A stretch of 52,050 nt of DNA from Candidatus Tidjanibacter gallistercoris (lineage in GTDB: Bacteria > Bacteroidota > Bacteroidia > Bacteroidales > Rikenellaceae), in assembly GCA_019114205.1 (NCBI GenBank), contig DXFY01000062.1, positions 1-52,050 of the forward strand. The letters run 5' to 3'. A program made the translations under genes and the position numbers. This document shows, piece after piece, positions 34,675 through 42,743 of this stretch. The notes beneath the pieces were generated by a model, which saw only the letters and a program-made list of their open reading frames with translations, had not been told where the DNA came from and ran no database searches. The first letter of the stretch is position 1. Every line of letters begins with the position of its first letter.

Positions 34675-36003
34675 TTGATACATTTTTGCAGTATATTCAT
34701 ATACAAGGGATTCGAGCCGACGACCATCATCAGCCTCGTCATCCTCGCCGCGCTCATATGCGTATCGGCGTTCGCTTCCGGTTCGGAAACGGCGCTCTTT
34801 TCCCTCCCGCCGTCCGACATCCGTACCATCAAGTGCAGGGGAGCCAAAAGCGACAACGCAATTCTGAAACTGCTTTCGACGGAGGATTACATGCTCGCCA
34901 CAATCCTGATACTCAACAATTTAGTAAACATCATCATCGTCATACTCTCCAACAACATCATCGACTCGGTGGTGGGCTTCACCACGGCGGGATGGAACTT
35001 CGCCTTCAAAACGGTGCTGGTCACGTTCCTCCTCCTGCTCTTCGGGGAAATCATCCCGAAAGTCACCGCCTCCCATTTCCCGCTCCGGTTCGCCGGCGTC
35101 ATCGCAGTTCCCCTGCTCGGCGTGAAAACGGCCTTCAAACCCCTCTCCTGGATACTCGTAAAGATGGGCGAACGCTTCAACAAGAGGGCCGCGAAAACCC
35201 ACCATGCCAACATTTCGATGGACGAACTCTCCGACGCCCTCGAAATGACGCAGAACCAGAGCAGCGAAGAGAAAAAGATGCTTTCGGGCATCGTCGATTT
35301 CGTCAATACCAACGTAGAGGACATCATGCAGCCCCGGCTGGATATTACGGCGGTGAATGTGGAATGGGGATTCGATGCCGTCCGCAACACCATCGTGGAA
35401 TCCGGTTTCTCCCGTATTCCGGCCTATCGCGACAGCATCGACAACATCGAAGGCATCCTGTATGTAAAGGACATGCTCCCGTTCATCGGCGAAAGCGACG
35501 ACTTCCAATGGCAGAAACAGCTCCGGGAAGCATACTACATCCCCGAACACAAAAAGATTAACGACCTGCTGGAAGAGTTTCAGAGCAACAAGGTCCACAT
35601 GGCCATCGTCGTGGACGAGTACGGTTCCACGCTCGGACTGCTCTCGCTGGAAGACATCATCGAGGAAATCGTGGGCGAAATCACCGACGAAAGCGACAAG
35701 GAAGAAACCTTCTACCGGCGACTGGGCGACGGCTCCTACCTGTTCGACGGCAAGACGCACATATACGACTTCCTCGACGTGGTGCAGCTCGACGACACCA
35801 CGTTCGACGACGTCAAGGGACAAGCAGAAACCATCGCCGGCCTCATGCTCGAAATCAAACGGGACTTCCTGAAAAGGGGCGATTCCATTACGTCGCACGG
35901 CGTGCGGTTCACCGTCGAATCGGTGGACAGGCGCCGCATCGACAAGATACGAATCACCCTGCCTTCGAATCCGGCGGCAGGCTCACAGGAAACTTCGAAA
36001 TAA
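34675..36003 (+). CDS. gldE: GldE-like CBS/CorC-domain membrane protein
   Basis: The 442-residue protein has a DUF21/CNNM membrane domain with three or four helices (TIISLVILAALICVSAFASGSETALFSL, ATILILNNLVNIIIVIL, TVLVTFLLLLFGEIIPK). Two CBS domains follow (about 215-330, IMQPRLDITAV and VHMAIVVDEYGSTLGLLSLEDIIEEIVGEI), then a C-terminal CorC/HlyC transporter-associated domain. In gliding Bacteroidetes the orthologue is GldE. Non-gliding Bacteroidales keep it, so an ion-transport role is more general. The assigned start is a TTG at 34675. No ATG precedes the first helix. Confidence 0.85.
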   Translation: MIHFCSIFIYKGFEPTTIISLVILAALICVSAFASGSETALFSLPPSDIRTIKCRGAKSDNAILKLLSTEDYMLATILILNNLVNIIIVILSNNIIDSVVGFTTAGWNFAFKTVLVTFLLLLFGEIIPKVTASHFPLRFAGVIAVPLLGVKTAFKPLSWILVKMGERFNKRAAKTHHANISMDELSDALEMTQNQSSEEKKMLSGIVDFVNTNVEDIMQPRLDITAVNVEWGFDAVRNTIVESGFSRIPAYRDSIDNIEGILYVKDMLPFIGESDDFQWQKQLREAYYIPEHKKINDLLEEFQSNKVHMAIVVDEYGSTLGLLSLEDIIEEIVGEITDESDKEETFYRRLGDGSYLFDGKTHIYDFLDVVQLDDTTFDDVKGQAETIAGLMLEIKRDFLKRGDSITSHGVRFTVESVDRRRIDKIRITLPSNPAAGSQETSK

Positions 36004-36170
36004 CATACCCGCGCTCCTGGCGAATTTTCGGCCCCTCTCCTGCGCACTACCGCAGAGAAAACCGGACGAAACGACCGGCAGCGCTGCCGACAATACCGCC
36101 CCCGCTGGCGAGCCGGCGGCAGGACAGCGGTACGCCGCAGCCCGAACAACCGACAAATACACGACCTGTC

Positions 36171-36833
36171 ATGACGGCAAGAACCGACGCGGCGGACGAC
36201 CGCCGGGAACAAACATACGAAACGGACGGCGTACTGCTGGTCATCGCCCCGGTGACCGATGCCGAAACCTCGGCATGGCTGACCGACGACGACCGCAGCT
36301 GCATCGCAACGCTCGGCAACGCCAGACGACGCCGGGAACAGACCGCATGGCGCAGCATCGTGCGCCGGAAAGCGGGAACCGTCCCCATCGCCTACACCCC
36401 TTCCGGAGCTCCGTTCCTCGAAGGCAGCGACCTGTACATCGGCGTCTCCCACACCGCATCGGAAGCGGCGGTCATCCTGTCCCGCCGGCCGTGTGCGGTA
36501 GACATCGAATGCACGGGGCGGGACTTCCGACGGGTGGCCCCACGCTTTGTTGCTCCCGAAGAGGCGGCTTTGCCGTGCAGCGGCGAAGAACTCTTTCTTC
36601 CTGTGCTGTGGTGCGTCAAGGAAACCCTGTACAAGTTTTCGGGGCGTAAAGAGCTCGACCTGCGGGCAGACCTGCGTCTGAACCGAGCAGACCTGCGCAC
36701 GGGAACACTGACCGGCGCCATACGCGGTACGGACGGAATGTGGCGCGAATTTCCCATGCATGCCATCCTGCGGGAAGATGCCGTATGCGTCTGGATGGCC
36801 GCCGACGCCGCCGACCGCCCACAGCTCCCGTAA
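36171..36833 (+). CDS. 4'-phosphopantetheinyl transferase
   Basis: The 220-residue Sfp-type enzyme moves phosphopantetheine from CoA to a carrier-protein serine. The family motifs are GVSHTASEAAVIL (about 91), the metal-binding CAVDIEC (D111, E113) and WCVKETLYKFSG (W147, K150, E151). It is shorter than Sfp (224) by little, so it looks intact. It lies 167 bases after gldE, and this gldE-PPTase pairing is recurrent in Bacteroidales. The likely client is fatty-acid acyl carrier protein. No polyketide or peptide synthetase is in the window. Confidence 0.9.
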   Translation: MTARTDAADDRREQTYETDGVLLVIAPVTDAETSAWLTDDDRSCIATLGNARRRREQTAWRSIVRRKAGTVPIAYTPSGAPFLEGSDLYIGVSHTASEAAVILSRRPCAVDIECTGRDFRRVAPRFVAPEEAALPCSGEELFLPVLWCVKETLYKFSGRKELDLRADLRLNRADLRTGTLTGAIRGTDGMWREFPMHAILREDAVCVWMAADAADRPQLP

Positions 36834-37186
36834 CGCTCTGCTGCGCCCCCCCGCCGCATCGTCCCCGAAACACGGTTGCAACATTGCCGAGGCGTTTTTT
36901 TGCTTCTCTGTACCTCCTGCTCTTACGATTACGGCAGGCAGCCGCGGTCGGTCGCACGTCCGCAGGGAGGAGACTGCCGGGAGATGGCTGCAGAAAAGGG
37001 AGCTGCAAGGAAAAGGGAGCTGCAAGGAAAAGGCCCAAGAGCAACTCCGCAAAGAAGAGGCCACAGAAGGAGCGCCGCAGAAGAGAACCGCAGGAAGGGA
37101 CACAGGAAAGACCGCAAGCAGCGCCGCAGAAAGGAGGCCGCAGGGATGGGACCGTCCGAAACGGAGCAAGAGCAAGGAACGTAAAC
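36834..37186. other. Purine-rich spacer with no supported gene
   Basis: From about 36950 the plus strand is very rich in A and G. All three plus frames stay open and encode only Lys/Arg/Glu/Gln-rich text, as expected from composition. One frame continues into kdsA, but the kdsA promoter (37187-37217) and family start argue against a fusion. It contains the 17-base tandem repeat listed separately. Confidence 0.55.
36994..37033 (+). repeat. 17-base tandem repeat (about 2.4 copies)
   Basis: The unit AAAAGGGAGCTGCAAGG occurs at 36994-37010 and 37011-37027, identical, followed by AAAAGG (37028-37033). A related, less exact copy seems to precede it. The repeat lies in the purine-rich spacer before kdsA. 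Confidence 0.85.
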
Positions 37187-37217
37187 TTGTACATCATCAC
37201 CTTTTTTAATATCTTTA
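37187..37217 (+). promoter_or_regulatory. Promoter of kdsA-kdsD
   Basis: TTG (37187-37189), 20 bases, then TATCTTTA (37210-37217), one base from the consensus TAnnTTTG. The kdsA ATG is 20 bases downstream. Confidence 0.75.
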
Positions 37218-37237
37218 CGGGTATTAACGAAACAATC

Positions 37238-38002
37238 ATGACCGAATCAACGAATCCCGTATTCATAGCCGGCCCGTGCGTTATCGAGAGCGGCGAACTG
37301 CTCGACACGGTGGCGGCGGAGCTCGTCCGCATCCGGAAAAAACTGGGTGTCGAAATCATTTTCAAGGCCTCCTTCGACAAGGCCAACCGCACCTCCCTCG
37401 GTTCGTTCCGCGGACCGGGCATGGAAAAAGGGCTGCAAATGCTCGCCGACATCAAAAGCCGGTACGGACTGCGCATCCTTACCGACATCCACGAAACATA
37501 CCAGGCCCGGCCGGTCGGCGAAGTGGCCGACGTGATACAGATACCGGCATTCCTGTGCAGACAGACCGACCTGCTCGTCGCCGCGGCGAAAACGGGCCGC
37601 ACGGTCAACATCAAGAAAGCGCAGTTCCTTTCCGGAAAGGACATGTTCTATCCGGTGCAGAAGGTACGGGAATCGGGCAACGACGACGTTTGGCTCACCG
37701 AACGCGGCAACATGTACGGTTACAACAACCTCGTCGTGGACTTCCGCAACATTCCCGACATGTTCGAGTTCACCCCGCGCGTCATCATGGACTGCACCCA
37801 TTCGGTGCAGCGTCCCGGAGCCGGTAAGGGCATCACCGGAGGCAACCGCGAATTCGTTCATCCGATGGCCCTCGCAGCCAAGGCGTTCGGCGCCAACGGC
37901 TATTTTTTCGAAGTTCACCCGCAGGCCGACGAGGCACTCAGCGACGCCGCCAATTCGCTGTTCCTCTCCGACCTCGAAAAAGTCATCGCATCCCTGCTAT
38001 GA
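37238..38002 (+). CDS. kdsA: 3-deoxy-8-phosphooctulonate synthase
   Basis: The 254-residue enzyme condenses phosphoenolpyruvate with arabinose 5-phosphate to give Kdo-8-phosphate, the committed step to the lipopolysaccharide sugar Kdo. Family blocks are FIAGPCVIESGELL, FKASFDKANRTSLGSFRGPG, QIPAFLCRQTDLLVAAA, NIKKAQFLSGKDM and DCTHSVQRPGAGKGITGG. FFEVHPQADEALSDAANSL follows near the end. The ATG at 37238 lies just past the promoter. The open frame upstream is the purine-rich spacer and is not part of the protein. The stop overlaps the next gene, which makes the substrate arabinose 5-phosphate. Confidence 0.97.
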   Translation: MTESTNPVFIAGPCVIESGELLDTVAAELVRIRKKLGVEIIFKASFDKANRTSLGSFRGPGMEKGLQMLADIKSRYGLRILTDIHETYQARPVGEVADVIQIPAFLCRQTDLLVAAAKTGRTVNIKKAQFLSGKDMFYPVQKVRESGNDDVWLTERGNMYGYNNLVVDFRNIPDMFEFTPRVIMDCTHSVQRPGAGKGITGGNREFVHPMALAAKAFGANGYFFEVHPQADEALSDAANSLFLSDLEKVIASLL

Positions 38003-38958
38003 GTCCGATAAGAGAAAGCGCCCTCAACACGTTCAGGGCGGAAGCCGAAGCCGTCGAAGCACTCGCCGGCCAACTGACCGAAGATTTCGAAAAAGCCGTC
38101 CGCGCCATCCTCGCCACGCACGGCAAGGTCATCGTGACGGGCATGGGCAAATCGGGTCTCGTGGGCCGCAAGATAGCCGCCACGCTGGCAAGTACCGGCA
38201 CACCGTCCTTCTTTCTCCATCCGGGCGAAGCCTACCACGGCGACCTGGGCATGATAGAACCGGGGGACATCGTGCTGGCCCTCTCCAACTCCGGCCAGAC
38301 GGACGAAGTGCTGCGGCTCATCCCCTACCTTCAGGACAACGGCAACACGGTCATCGCCATGACGGGCAACGCCGCCTCGACGCTGGCCCGGAATTCCACC
38401 TACCACCTCGACGTATCGGTCAAAAGCGAGGCATGCCCGCTCAGCCTCGCGCCGACCTGTTCAACGACGGCACAGTTGGCCATGGGCGACGCACTCGCCG
38501 TGGCGCTGATGAACGAACGGGGTTTCCGGGCGGAAGATTTCGCCCGCTTCCATCCGGGCGGCTCGCTCGGCAGGCGGCTGCTCACCCGCGTAGGCGATGT
38601 CATGCGCAGCGAGCATTTGCCCACGGCCGCCCCCTCCAGCAAGTTAGGCGAAGTCATCATCACCATCAGCGACGCCCGCATGGGCGTGGCGGTCATCATG
38701 GACGGGGAACGCATCGCAGGCATTGTCACCGACGGCGATGTACGCCGGGCGATGCTGCAATACGGAGCCCGGTTCTTCGACATCACCGCAGGCGAAATCA
38801 TGACGCGCACACCGAAAGTCACCCGCGTCTCCGACCGCCTTACCGATGCCGAACAACTCATGCAGGACAACAAAATCCATTCGCTCATCGTGGTGGACGA
38901 CAAGGGAGCACTCGCCGGAATCGTGGAGCTGTACGACCTGATGCGCAGCGGCAAATAA
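37999..38958 (+). CDS. kdsD: Arabinose-5-phosphate isomerase
   Basis: The 319-residue protein of the KpsF/GutQ/KdsD family converts ribulose 5-phosphate to arabinose 5-phosphate for KdsA. It has an N-terminal SIS domain (VIVTGMGKSGLVGRKIAATLASTG, SNSGQTDEVLRLIP, ACPLSLAPTCSTTAQLAMGDAL) and two C-terminal CBS domains (about 205-319, VGDVMRSEHLPTA and GEIMTRTPKVTRV). The ATG overlaps the kdsA stop in ATGA (37999-38002), so the two consecutive steps are coupled. The CBS pair may bind nucleotide or CMP-Kdo, as suggested for the family. Confidence 0.95.
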   Translation: MSPIRESALNTFRAEAEAVEALAGQLTEDFEKAVRAILATHGKVIVTGMGKSGLVGRKIAATLASTGTPSFFLHPGEAYHGDLGMIEPGDIVLALSNSGQTDEVLRLIPYLQDNGNTVIAMTGNAASTLARNSTYHLDVSVKSEACPLSLAPTCSTTAQLAMGDALAVALMNERGFRAEDFARFHPGGSLGRRLLTRVGDVMRSEHLPTAAPSSKLGEVIITISDARMGVAVIMDGERIAGIVTDGDVRRAMLQYGARFFDITAGEIMTRTPKVTRVSDRLTDAEQLMQDNKIHSLIVVDDKGALAGIVELYDLMRSGK

Positions 38959-39037
38959 CCGTTGCCGCAACCCTCGCGCCACCACCCCGGCGGCGACACC
39001 GTCCGCCGCACGAACCGAACCATATACCATCAACGAC

Positions 39038-39700
39038 ATGGACGTCAGGATAGCACAGGGCTGGAAAGAGATGCTGGCCCCCGAATTCGACAAACCCTAT
39101 TTCGAAGAACTCATCGGATTCGTCAAACAGGAGTACGCCGCACGGAGAGTCTTTCCCCGCGGCAGCAACATTTTCCGCGCATTCGACAAATGTCCGCCGG
39201 ATTCGCTCAAGGCGGTCATCATCGGACAGGACCCCTACCATGGCGAAGGACAGGCCAACGGCCTCTGCTTCTCGGTCAATGACGGCGTCCCGTTTCCGCC
39301 GTCGCTGCGCAACATCTTCACCGAGATACACGCCGATACCGGTGCACCGATACCGACGAGCGGCAACCTCGACCGGTGGGCGGAACAGGGCGTCCTGCTG
39401 CTCAATGCCGTGCTTACCGTTCGGGCACACGAAGCGGCCTCGCATGCGGGCAAGGGCTGGGAGCAGTTCACCGATGCGGTCGTCCGGGCCATCGCGGAAC
39501 GGAAGGACGGCATCGTGTACATGCTCTGGGGCAGTTACGCACAGCGCAAAGGGGCCATCGTAAATCCTTCGCGCAACCTCGTGCTCAAATGCGCCCATCC
39601 ATCGCCCTTCTCCGCCAACAACGGATTCTTCGGCTGTCACCATTTCTCGAAAGCCAACGAATACCTCGTCGCCCAGGGAAAGGCCCCCATCCGGTGGTAA
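39038..39700 (+). CDS. ung: Uracil-DNA glycosylase, family 1
   Basis: The 220-residue protein removes uracil from DNA in base-excision repair. The family 1 motif GQDPYHGEGQANGLCFSV carries the catalytic D65. The second motif is CAHPSPFSANNGFFGCHHF near residue 187, with the catalytic histidine, and MLWGSYAQRKG lies between them. The length and motifs are complete. It starts 79 bases after kdsD on the same strand. No function is shared with kdsA-kdsD, so it may be read-through or separately expressed. Confidence 0.97.
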   Translation: MDVRIAQGWKEMLAPEFDKPYFEELIGFVKQEYAARRVFPRGSNIFRAFDKCPPDSLKAVIIGQDPYHGEGQANGLCFSVNDGVPFPPSLRNIFTEIHADTGAPIPTSGNLDRWAEQGVLLLNAVLTVRAHEAASHAGKGWEQFTDAVVRAIAERKDGIVYMLWGSYAQRKGAIVNPSRNLVLKCAHPSPFSANNGFFGCHHFSKANEYLVAQGKAPIRW

Positions 39701-39805
39701 CGCACCCTGCCCGATAGCGCCTCCCGACCGGTGTCCGGGGCTTCCGGTTTCACCTTCCGACCGGGAGATGCCCAACGGCCGGCAATAGCGGAAAAATGCG
39801 GGAAC

Positions 39806-39827
39806 GCTGCCGGATGCGTCCGGCAGC
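39806..39827. repeat. Perfect 9-bp inverted repeat
   Basis: GCTGCCGGA (39806-39814), loop TGCG, TCCGGCAGC (39819-39827). It is a very stable stem about 105 bases past the ung stop, with no adjacent T run on the plus strand. Confidence 0.75.
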
Positions 39828-40274
39828 CGGGTAGGTCATTACGAAAAATCCCACACTTTCAGGCAGCCGCCCGCGACCCGACCGAAACGTTCGTTCCTGC
39901 CGCCGCCACACGCGGCGGGAGTATCCGGTACGGCAAAGCGGACAAGCGAAGCAAACGCTATAGCATATCCGCCGTACAACAATTCCACTACGGATACGGA
40001 CGGACTGCTGCGGCAAAAACGCAACCGGTCGGGCTGCGGACCTTCGGTAAAGCCCGCCGACACCGAATACCAATGACGAACCGCCGAACAACCTGTCTCG
40101 AAATTCGGACGGCTGCTCGACGGGTAGCGGAGCATGGCCGGAATGCAAGACAGCCGGTTTACGCGGCCGAACAGCGGACACAGCGTACAGCCGGGCGAAT
40201 GGCTGGAATCGGACAAACAACCAACGGATAAAGGCGGCTGCATGACGCAGGTCGGGCGATAAGCTGCAAACGCA

Positions 40275-40305
40275 GCGGGGCCGCCTTTCGACAAGACGGC
40301 CCCGC
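40275..40305 (-). terminator. GC-rich hairpin after the DUF4595-like lipoprotein
   Basis: GCGGGGCCG (40275-40283) and CGGCCCCGC (40297-40305) form a 9-bp stem just beyond the stop at 40329. Only a weak T-poor tail follows on the minus strand, so factor-independent termination is uncertain. Confidence 0.5.
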
Positions 40306-40328
40306 ATTCATTTACGGCCTGTTCGTAC

Positions 40329-41792
40329 CTATCTGTACGAAACGGTATAAACGTACTCGTTGGTTCCCCGGCCGAGTTCGGTGGTGCTTCTGTTTTCGAT
40401 AGTCCATACGTATCCCAATTCCGGAAGTTCCGGGTCTATCAGTTGGTCTCCTACCACAATATCGTATGTTATACGGGTTCTGACGAATGTACACGTCTGC
40501 GTTATCGTCGAAACGTATCCCTGTCCGTCCTGCACATAAACCAGCTCCGGATTCCACTCTTCGCCGACACTTTCGTAGCTGACCGGAATGGTAACGTTCG
40601 GTTCATGATATTCCCTGTGCGCATCAGCGCTTGCCAGCTCATCGTGCAACCCCTCTGCTACATAATAATCGCTGCCGCTTCCGAGCAGCCGCAGCAGTCC
40701 GAGCATATCGACCCGTCCGGGCATATCGTCATCATAACGATAATTCGGGTCGACGGAATCAGAAGATTCGCAAAGAGAAAGGAACAGACTGTTGAGGTCC
40801 AGATTGCACCGTCGGTCGTTGGCGATGTCCCCGAAAAGGTCTTCCAGTCCGTCTTCGGTTTCCCAACCGCCGACACTGGTCAAATGTTCTATCGACGAGA
40901 GCACCCCGCCGGCATAATCATACCGCCAGGCATATTTCGACCACTCGTCGAGTTGCCAGTTAATCTCGGCCAGGCGGCCGTCGCCGTCATACTCCATAAA
41001 ATAAGTCTTCGCATCACCGGATTCATCGGTAACAGCCTCCATGCGTTCCACATAACCGTTGTCACCGAGGAAGACCGTATACTCCTCCACATCGCCGTAT
41101 TCGTCCCGCTCGCTGACGCGCACTTCGCCCGCGCTACCGTAATCGCACGTCACGGTCAGGAGGTTTTTAGAGTCGTCGTCGCTTTCATCCCAGACTATCT
41201 CGACCGCATATTCCGCCACACGGTTCTGCTCGTCGTACCTGAACGTCCACACGCGGCGGGGCTCCCAATCGGAATCTTCGGGATATCCGCTTCCCAAATA
41301 CACCTCACCGACGATGCCGGAGACATACCGTTCCACGGCAGGGGCAGGCGGATTCTCGCCGCCTTCATCATCGTCACCGTCATTATCGCCGCCTCCCGCA
41401 GCCGTACCTTTCTGGGTAACGTTTACGGAAAGGATGCTCTCGCCGCACACGATGCGGATAACGGCGGTACGGTCGGCACCGGTTTCATTGACCGTCAGGA
41501 CAATGTCGACGGTATAATCACCCGCAGCATCGCCGCTGGAGGGATTGAGCGAAATCCAGTCGGCCGCACCTTCTTCGGCCGCCCTGGATGCGACTTCTTC
41601 CACCTCGGCATACCATGCTCCGACCGTGGTAAAGCTCAGCCCGTTGCCTCCGTCGACACTCGTCTCATCGGCATACGCCGTCATGTTCTTGCTGCCGCCG
41701 GTAAGGGTGATGTCGCCGCCCTCTTCCGGCAGAACCGGAGTACACGCGGCCAACGCACAGACGACCGCCGCCACAATATACGTTTTCTTCAT
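40329..41792 (-). CDS. Surface lipoprotein with BACON-like domain and DUF4595-like C-terminal part
   Basis: The 487-residue protein has a lipoprotein signal (MKKTYIVAAVVCALAAC, C17). It is followed by a BACON-like Ig module (about 25-130: LSFTTVGAWYAEVEEV, ADWISLNPSSGDAAGDYTVDI, ADRTAVIRIVCGESILSVNVTQ). An Asp/Gly/Pro linker follows (GGGDNDGDDDEGGENPPAP). The remaining 330 residues have repeated strands such as WTFRYDEQNRVAEYAVEIVWD and TYFMEYDGDGRLAEINWQLDEWSKYAWRYDYAGG. These resemble RHS/YD-type or DUF4595 repeats of Bacteroidales lipoproteins. A surface-exposed binding role is likely but unproven. It has its own consensus promoter at 41890-41920. Confidence 0.8.
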   Translation of the reverse strand: MKKTYIVAAVVCALAACTPVLPEEGGDITLTGGSKNMTAYADETSVDGGNGLSFTTVGAWYAEVEEVASRAAEEGAADWISLNPSSGDAAGDYTVDIVLTVNETGADRTAVIRIVCGESILSVNVTQKGTAAGGGDNDGDDDEGGENPPAPAVERYVSGIVGEVYLGSGYPEDSDWEPRRVWTFRYDEQNRVAEYAVEIVWDESDDDSKNLLTVTCDYGSAGEVRVSERDEYGDVEEYTVFLGDNGYVERMEAVTDESGDAKTYFMEYDGDGRLAEINWQLDEWSKYAWRYDYAGGVLSSIEHLTSVGGWETEDGLEDLFGDIANDRRCNLDLNSLFLSLCESSDSVDPNYRYDDDMPGRVDMLGLLRLLGSGSDYYVAEGLHDELASADAHREYHEPNVTIPVSYESVGEEWNPELVYVQDGQGYVSTITQTCTFVRTRITYDIVVGDQLIDPELPELGYVWTIENRSTTELGRGTNEYVYTVSYR

Positions 41793-41889
41793 AACATTAT
41801 GGAATATTTTAGGATATGTACGTTCTGTCGTCTACCCGCCTCGTGCCGGTCGACACGAACGAGCAAGACCGGTACGGCTCTTTCGGCGG

Positions 41890-41920
41890 CAAAAATAAAT
41901 AAAACATACGGTCCGGTCAA
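41890..41920 (-). promoter_or_regulatory. Consensus promoter of the DUF4595-like lipoprotein
   Basis: Reading leftward, TTG (41918-41920), 20 bases, then TATTTTTG (41890-41897), leaving a leader of about 95 bases to the ATG at 41792. Confidence 0.8.
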
Positions 41921-41947
41921 TAATATATTGACGTCCAAAGCAGGCAC

Positions 41948-41980
41948 GAAAAAGGCGGTACCCGACCGGGATACCGCCTC
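41948..41980 (-). terminator. Intrinsic terminator after the conserved unknown gene
   Basis: On the minus strand a GGCGGTA/TACCGCC stem (41954-41978) is followed by five T residues (41949-41953). It is about 35 bases past the stop at 42013 and separates this unit from the lipoprotein promoter. Confidence 0.85.
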
Positions 41981-42012
41981 CGTACCTTCGCACGTCCGCA
42001 CTTTTCGGTACG

Positions 42013-42702
42013 TCAGACTTCGTCGCACTCGAATTCGTAGCCGAGCCTTTTGCCCGTATGCAGCTTGGAAAGTTCGTTGCGTGAATTGAACTGCTCCACC
42101 GTTACGAGTTTCGACACCCCGTAAGGCGGCACGTACAGGTCGAAATCGAGTGCGAAGGAAATGGCCGATTCCAATATTTCGACGATGGCGAACTTGTCTA
42201 TCTGACGGTTCCCGAAGCTGTCGCAGCGCTGCGTGCACCGTCCCTTGCCCTCCACGAAATACTGCATCTGGTGGTTGATGAAGATGCGTCCGATGAGGTA
42301 TCCCTCGTCTTCGCCCCTGTTGTATTTGAAGGAGTCCGCAAGAAAATTGTAGATGTTGATTACCCCGCAGTAGGCGTTCTCGGCATTCCGCGACAGGTAA
42401 GGATTGCGCCATACCTCGTGTCCTTCGTGAAACCGGAACACATCGGTCTGCATGGCGAATATCAGAATATCTTCGGCGACCTGTATCTGGGCCTCGAATT
42501 TGCCCCTGTCCCGATACTCGATGCGGATGCGCTTGTCGATTTTCTCGTCGAGCTCTTCGTCCAGCTCTGCCGACAGTTCGAGCAGCGCTTCTTTCAGTTC
42601 ATTGAATACGACGAACGTATTGTCCGAAACCCGTTGTTTCACGGACGCCTTGTGCGTCAGTTTGTCTATAATCTCTTTCCTTAATCGACCGTCAGGCTCC
42701 AT
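42013..42702 (-). CDS. Conserved cytoplasmic protein of unknown function
   Basis: The 229-residue protein has no signal peptide or membrane helix. It begins with a charged helix (DGRLRKEIIDKLTHKASVKQRV), followed by a Leu/Glu-rich stretch (LKEALLELSAELDEELDEKIDKRI) that could be a coiled coil. The centre has GKFEAQIQVAEDILIFAMQTDVFRF and NAYCGVINIYNFLADSFKYNR. The end holds VEGKGRCTQRCDSFGNRQIDK, two cysteines four residues apart, and SAISFALDFDLYVPPYGVS. I do not recognise a named family. It follows the glucosaminidase gene by 41 bases on the same strand and is probably co-transcribed, which hints at an envelope or growth link only by position. Confidence 0.75.
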   Translation of the reverse strand: MEPDGRLRKEIIDKLTHKASVKQRVSDNTFVVFNELKEALLELSAELDEELDEKIDKRIRIEYRDRGKFEAQIQVAEDILIFAMQTDVFRFHEGHEVWRNPYLSRNAENAYCGVINIYNFLADSFKYNRGEDEGYLIGRIFINHQMQYFVEGKGRCTQRCDSFGNRQIDKFAIVEILESAISFALDFDLYVPPYGVSKLVTVEQFNSRNELSKLHTGKRLGYEFECDEV

Positions 42703-42743
42703 CTGTTAATATGCTGTTTTGATTATTAAGATTTTCCGTTCCG

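Larger units (their letters stand above)
39701..40328. other. Convergent intergenic region, no gene seen
   Basis: About 630 bases lie between ung (plus) and the minus-strand lipoprotein. Frames on both strands overlap, have no family-like segments and are arginine- or proline-rich, so none is called. The stretch holds two strong inverted repeats (39806-39827 and 40275-40305). Confidence 0.55.

Noticed and set aside
31407..34856. A 1149-codon minus-strand frame opposite ftsA-ftsZ
   Set aside because: It is the antisense of strongly conserved ftsA and ftsZ, arises from codon bias, and has no independent features.
36740..37237. Lys/Arg-rich N-terminal extension of KdsA resembling a histone H1-like tail
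   Set aside because: All three frames are open in this purine-rich DNA, and a promoter sits between it and the KdsA start. KdsA proteins have no such tail.
39731..40231. 166-residue plus-strand ORF, and opposing 151- and 185-residue frames, after ung
   Set aside because: The frames overlap each other in antisense, lack hydrophobic or family patterns, and have no promoter match.
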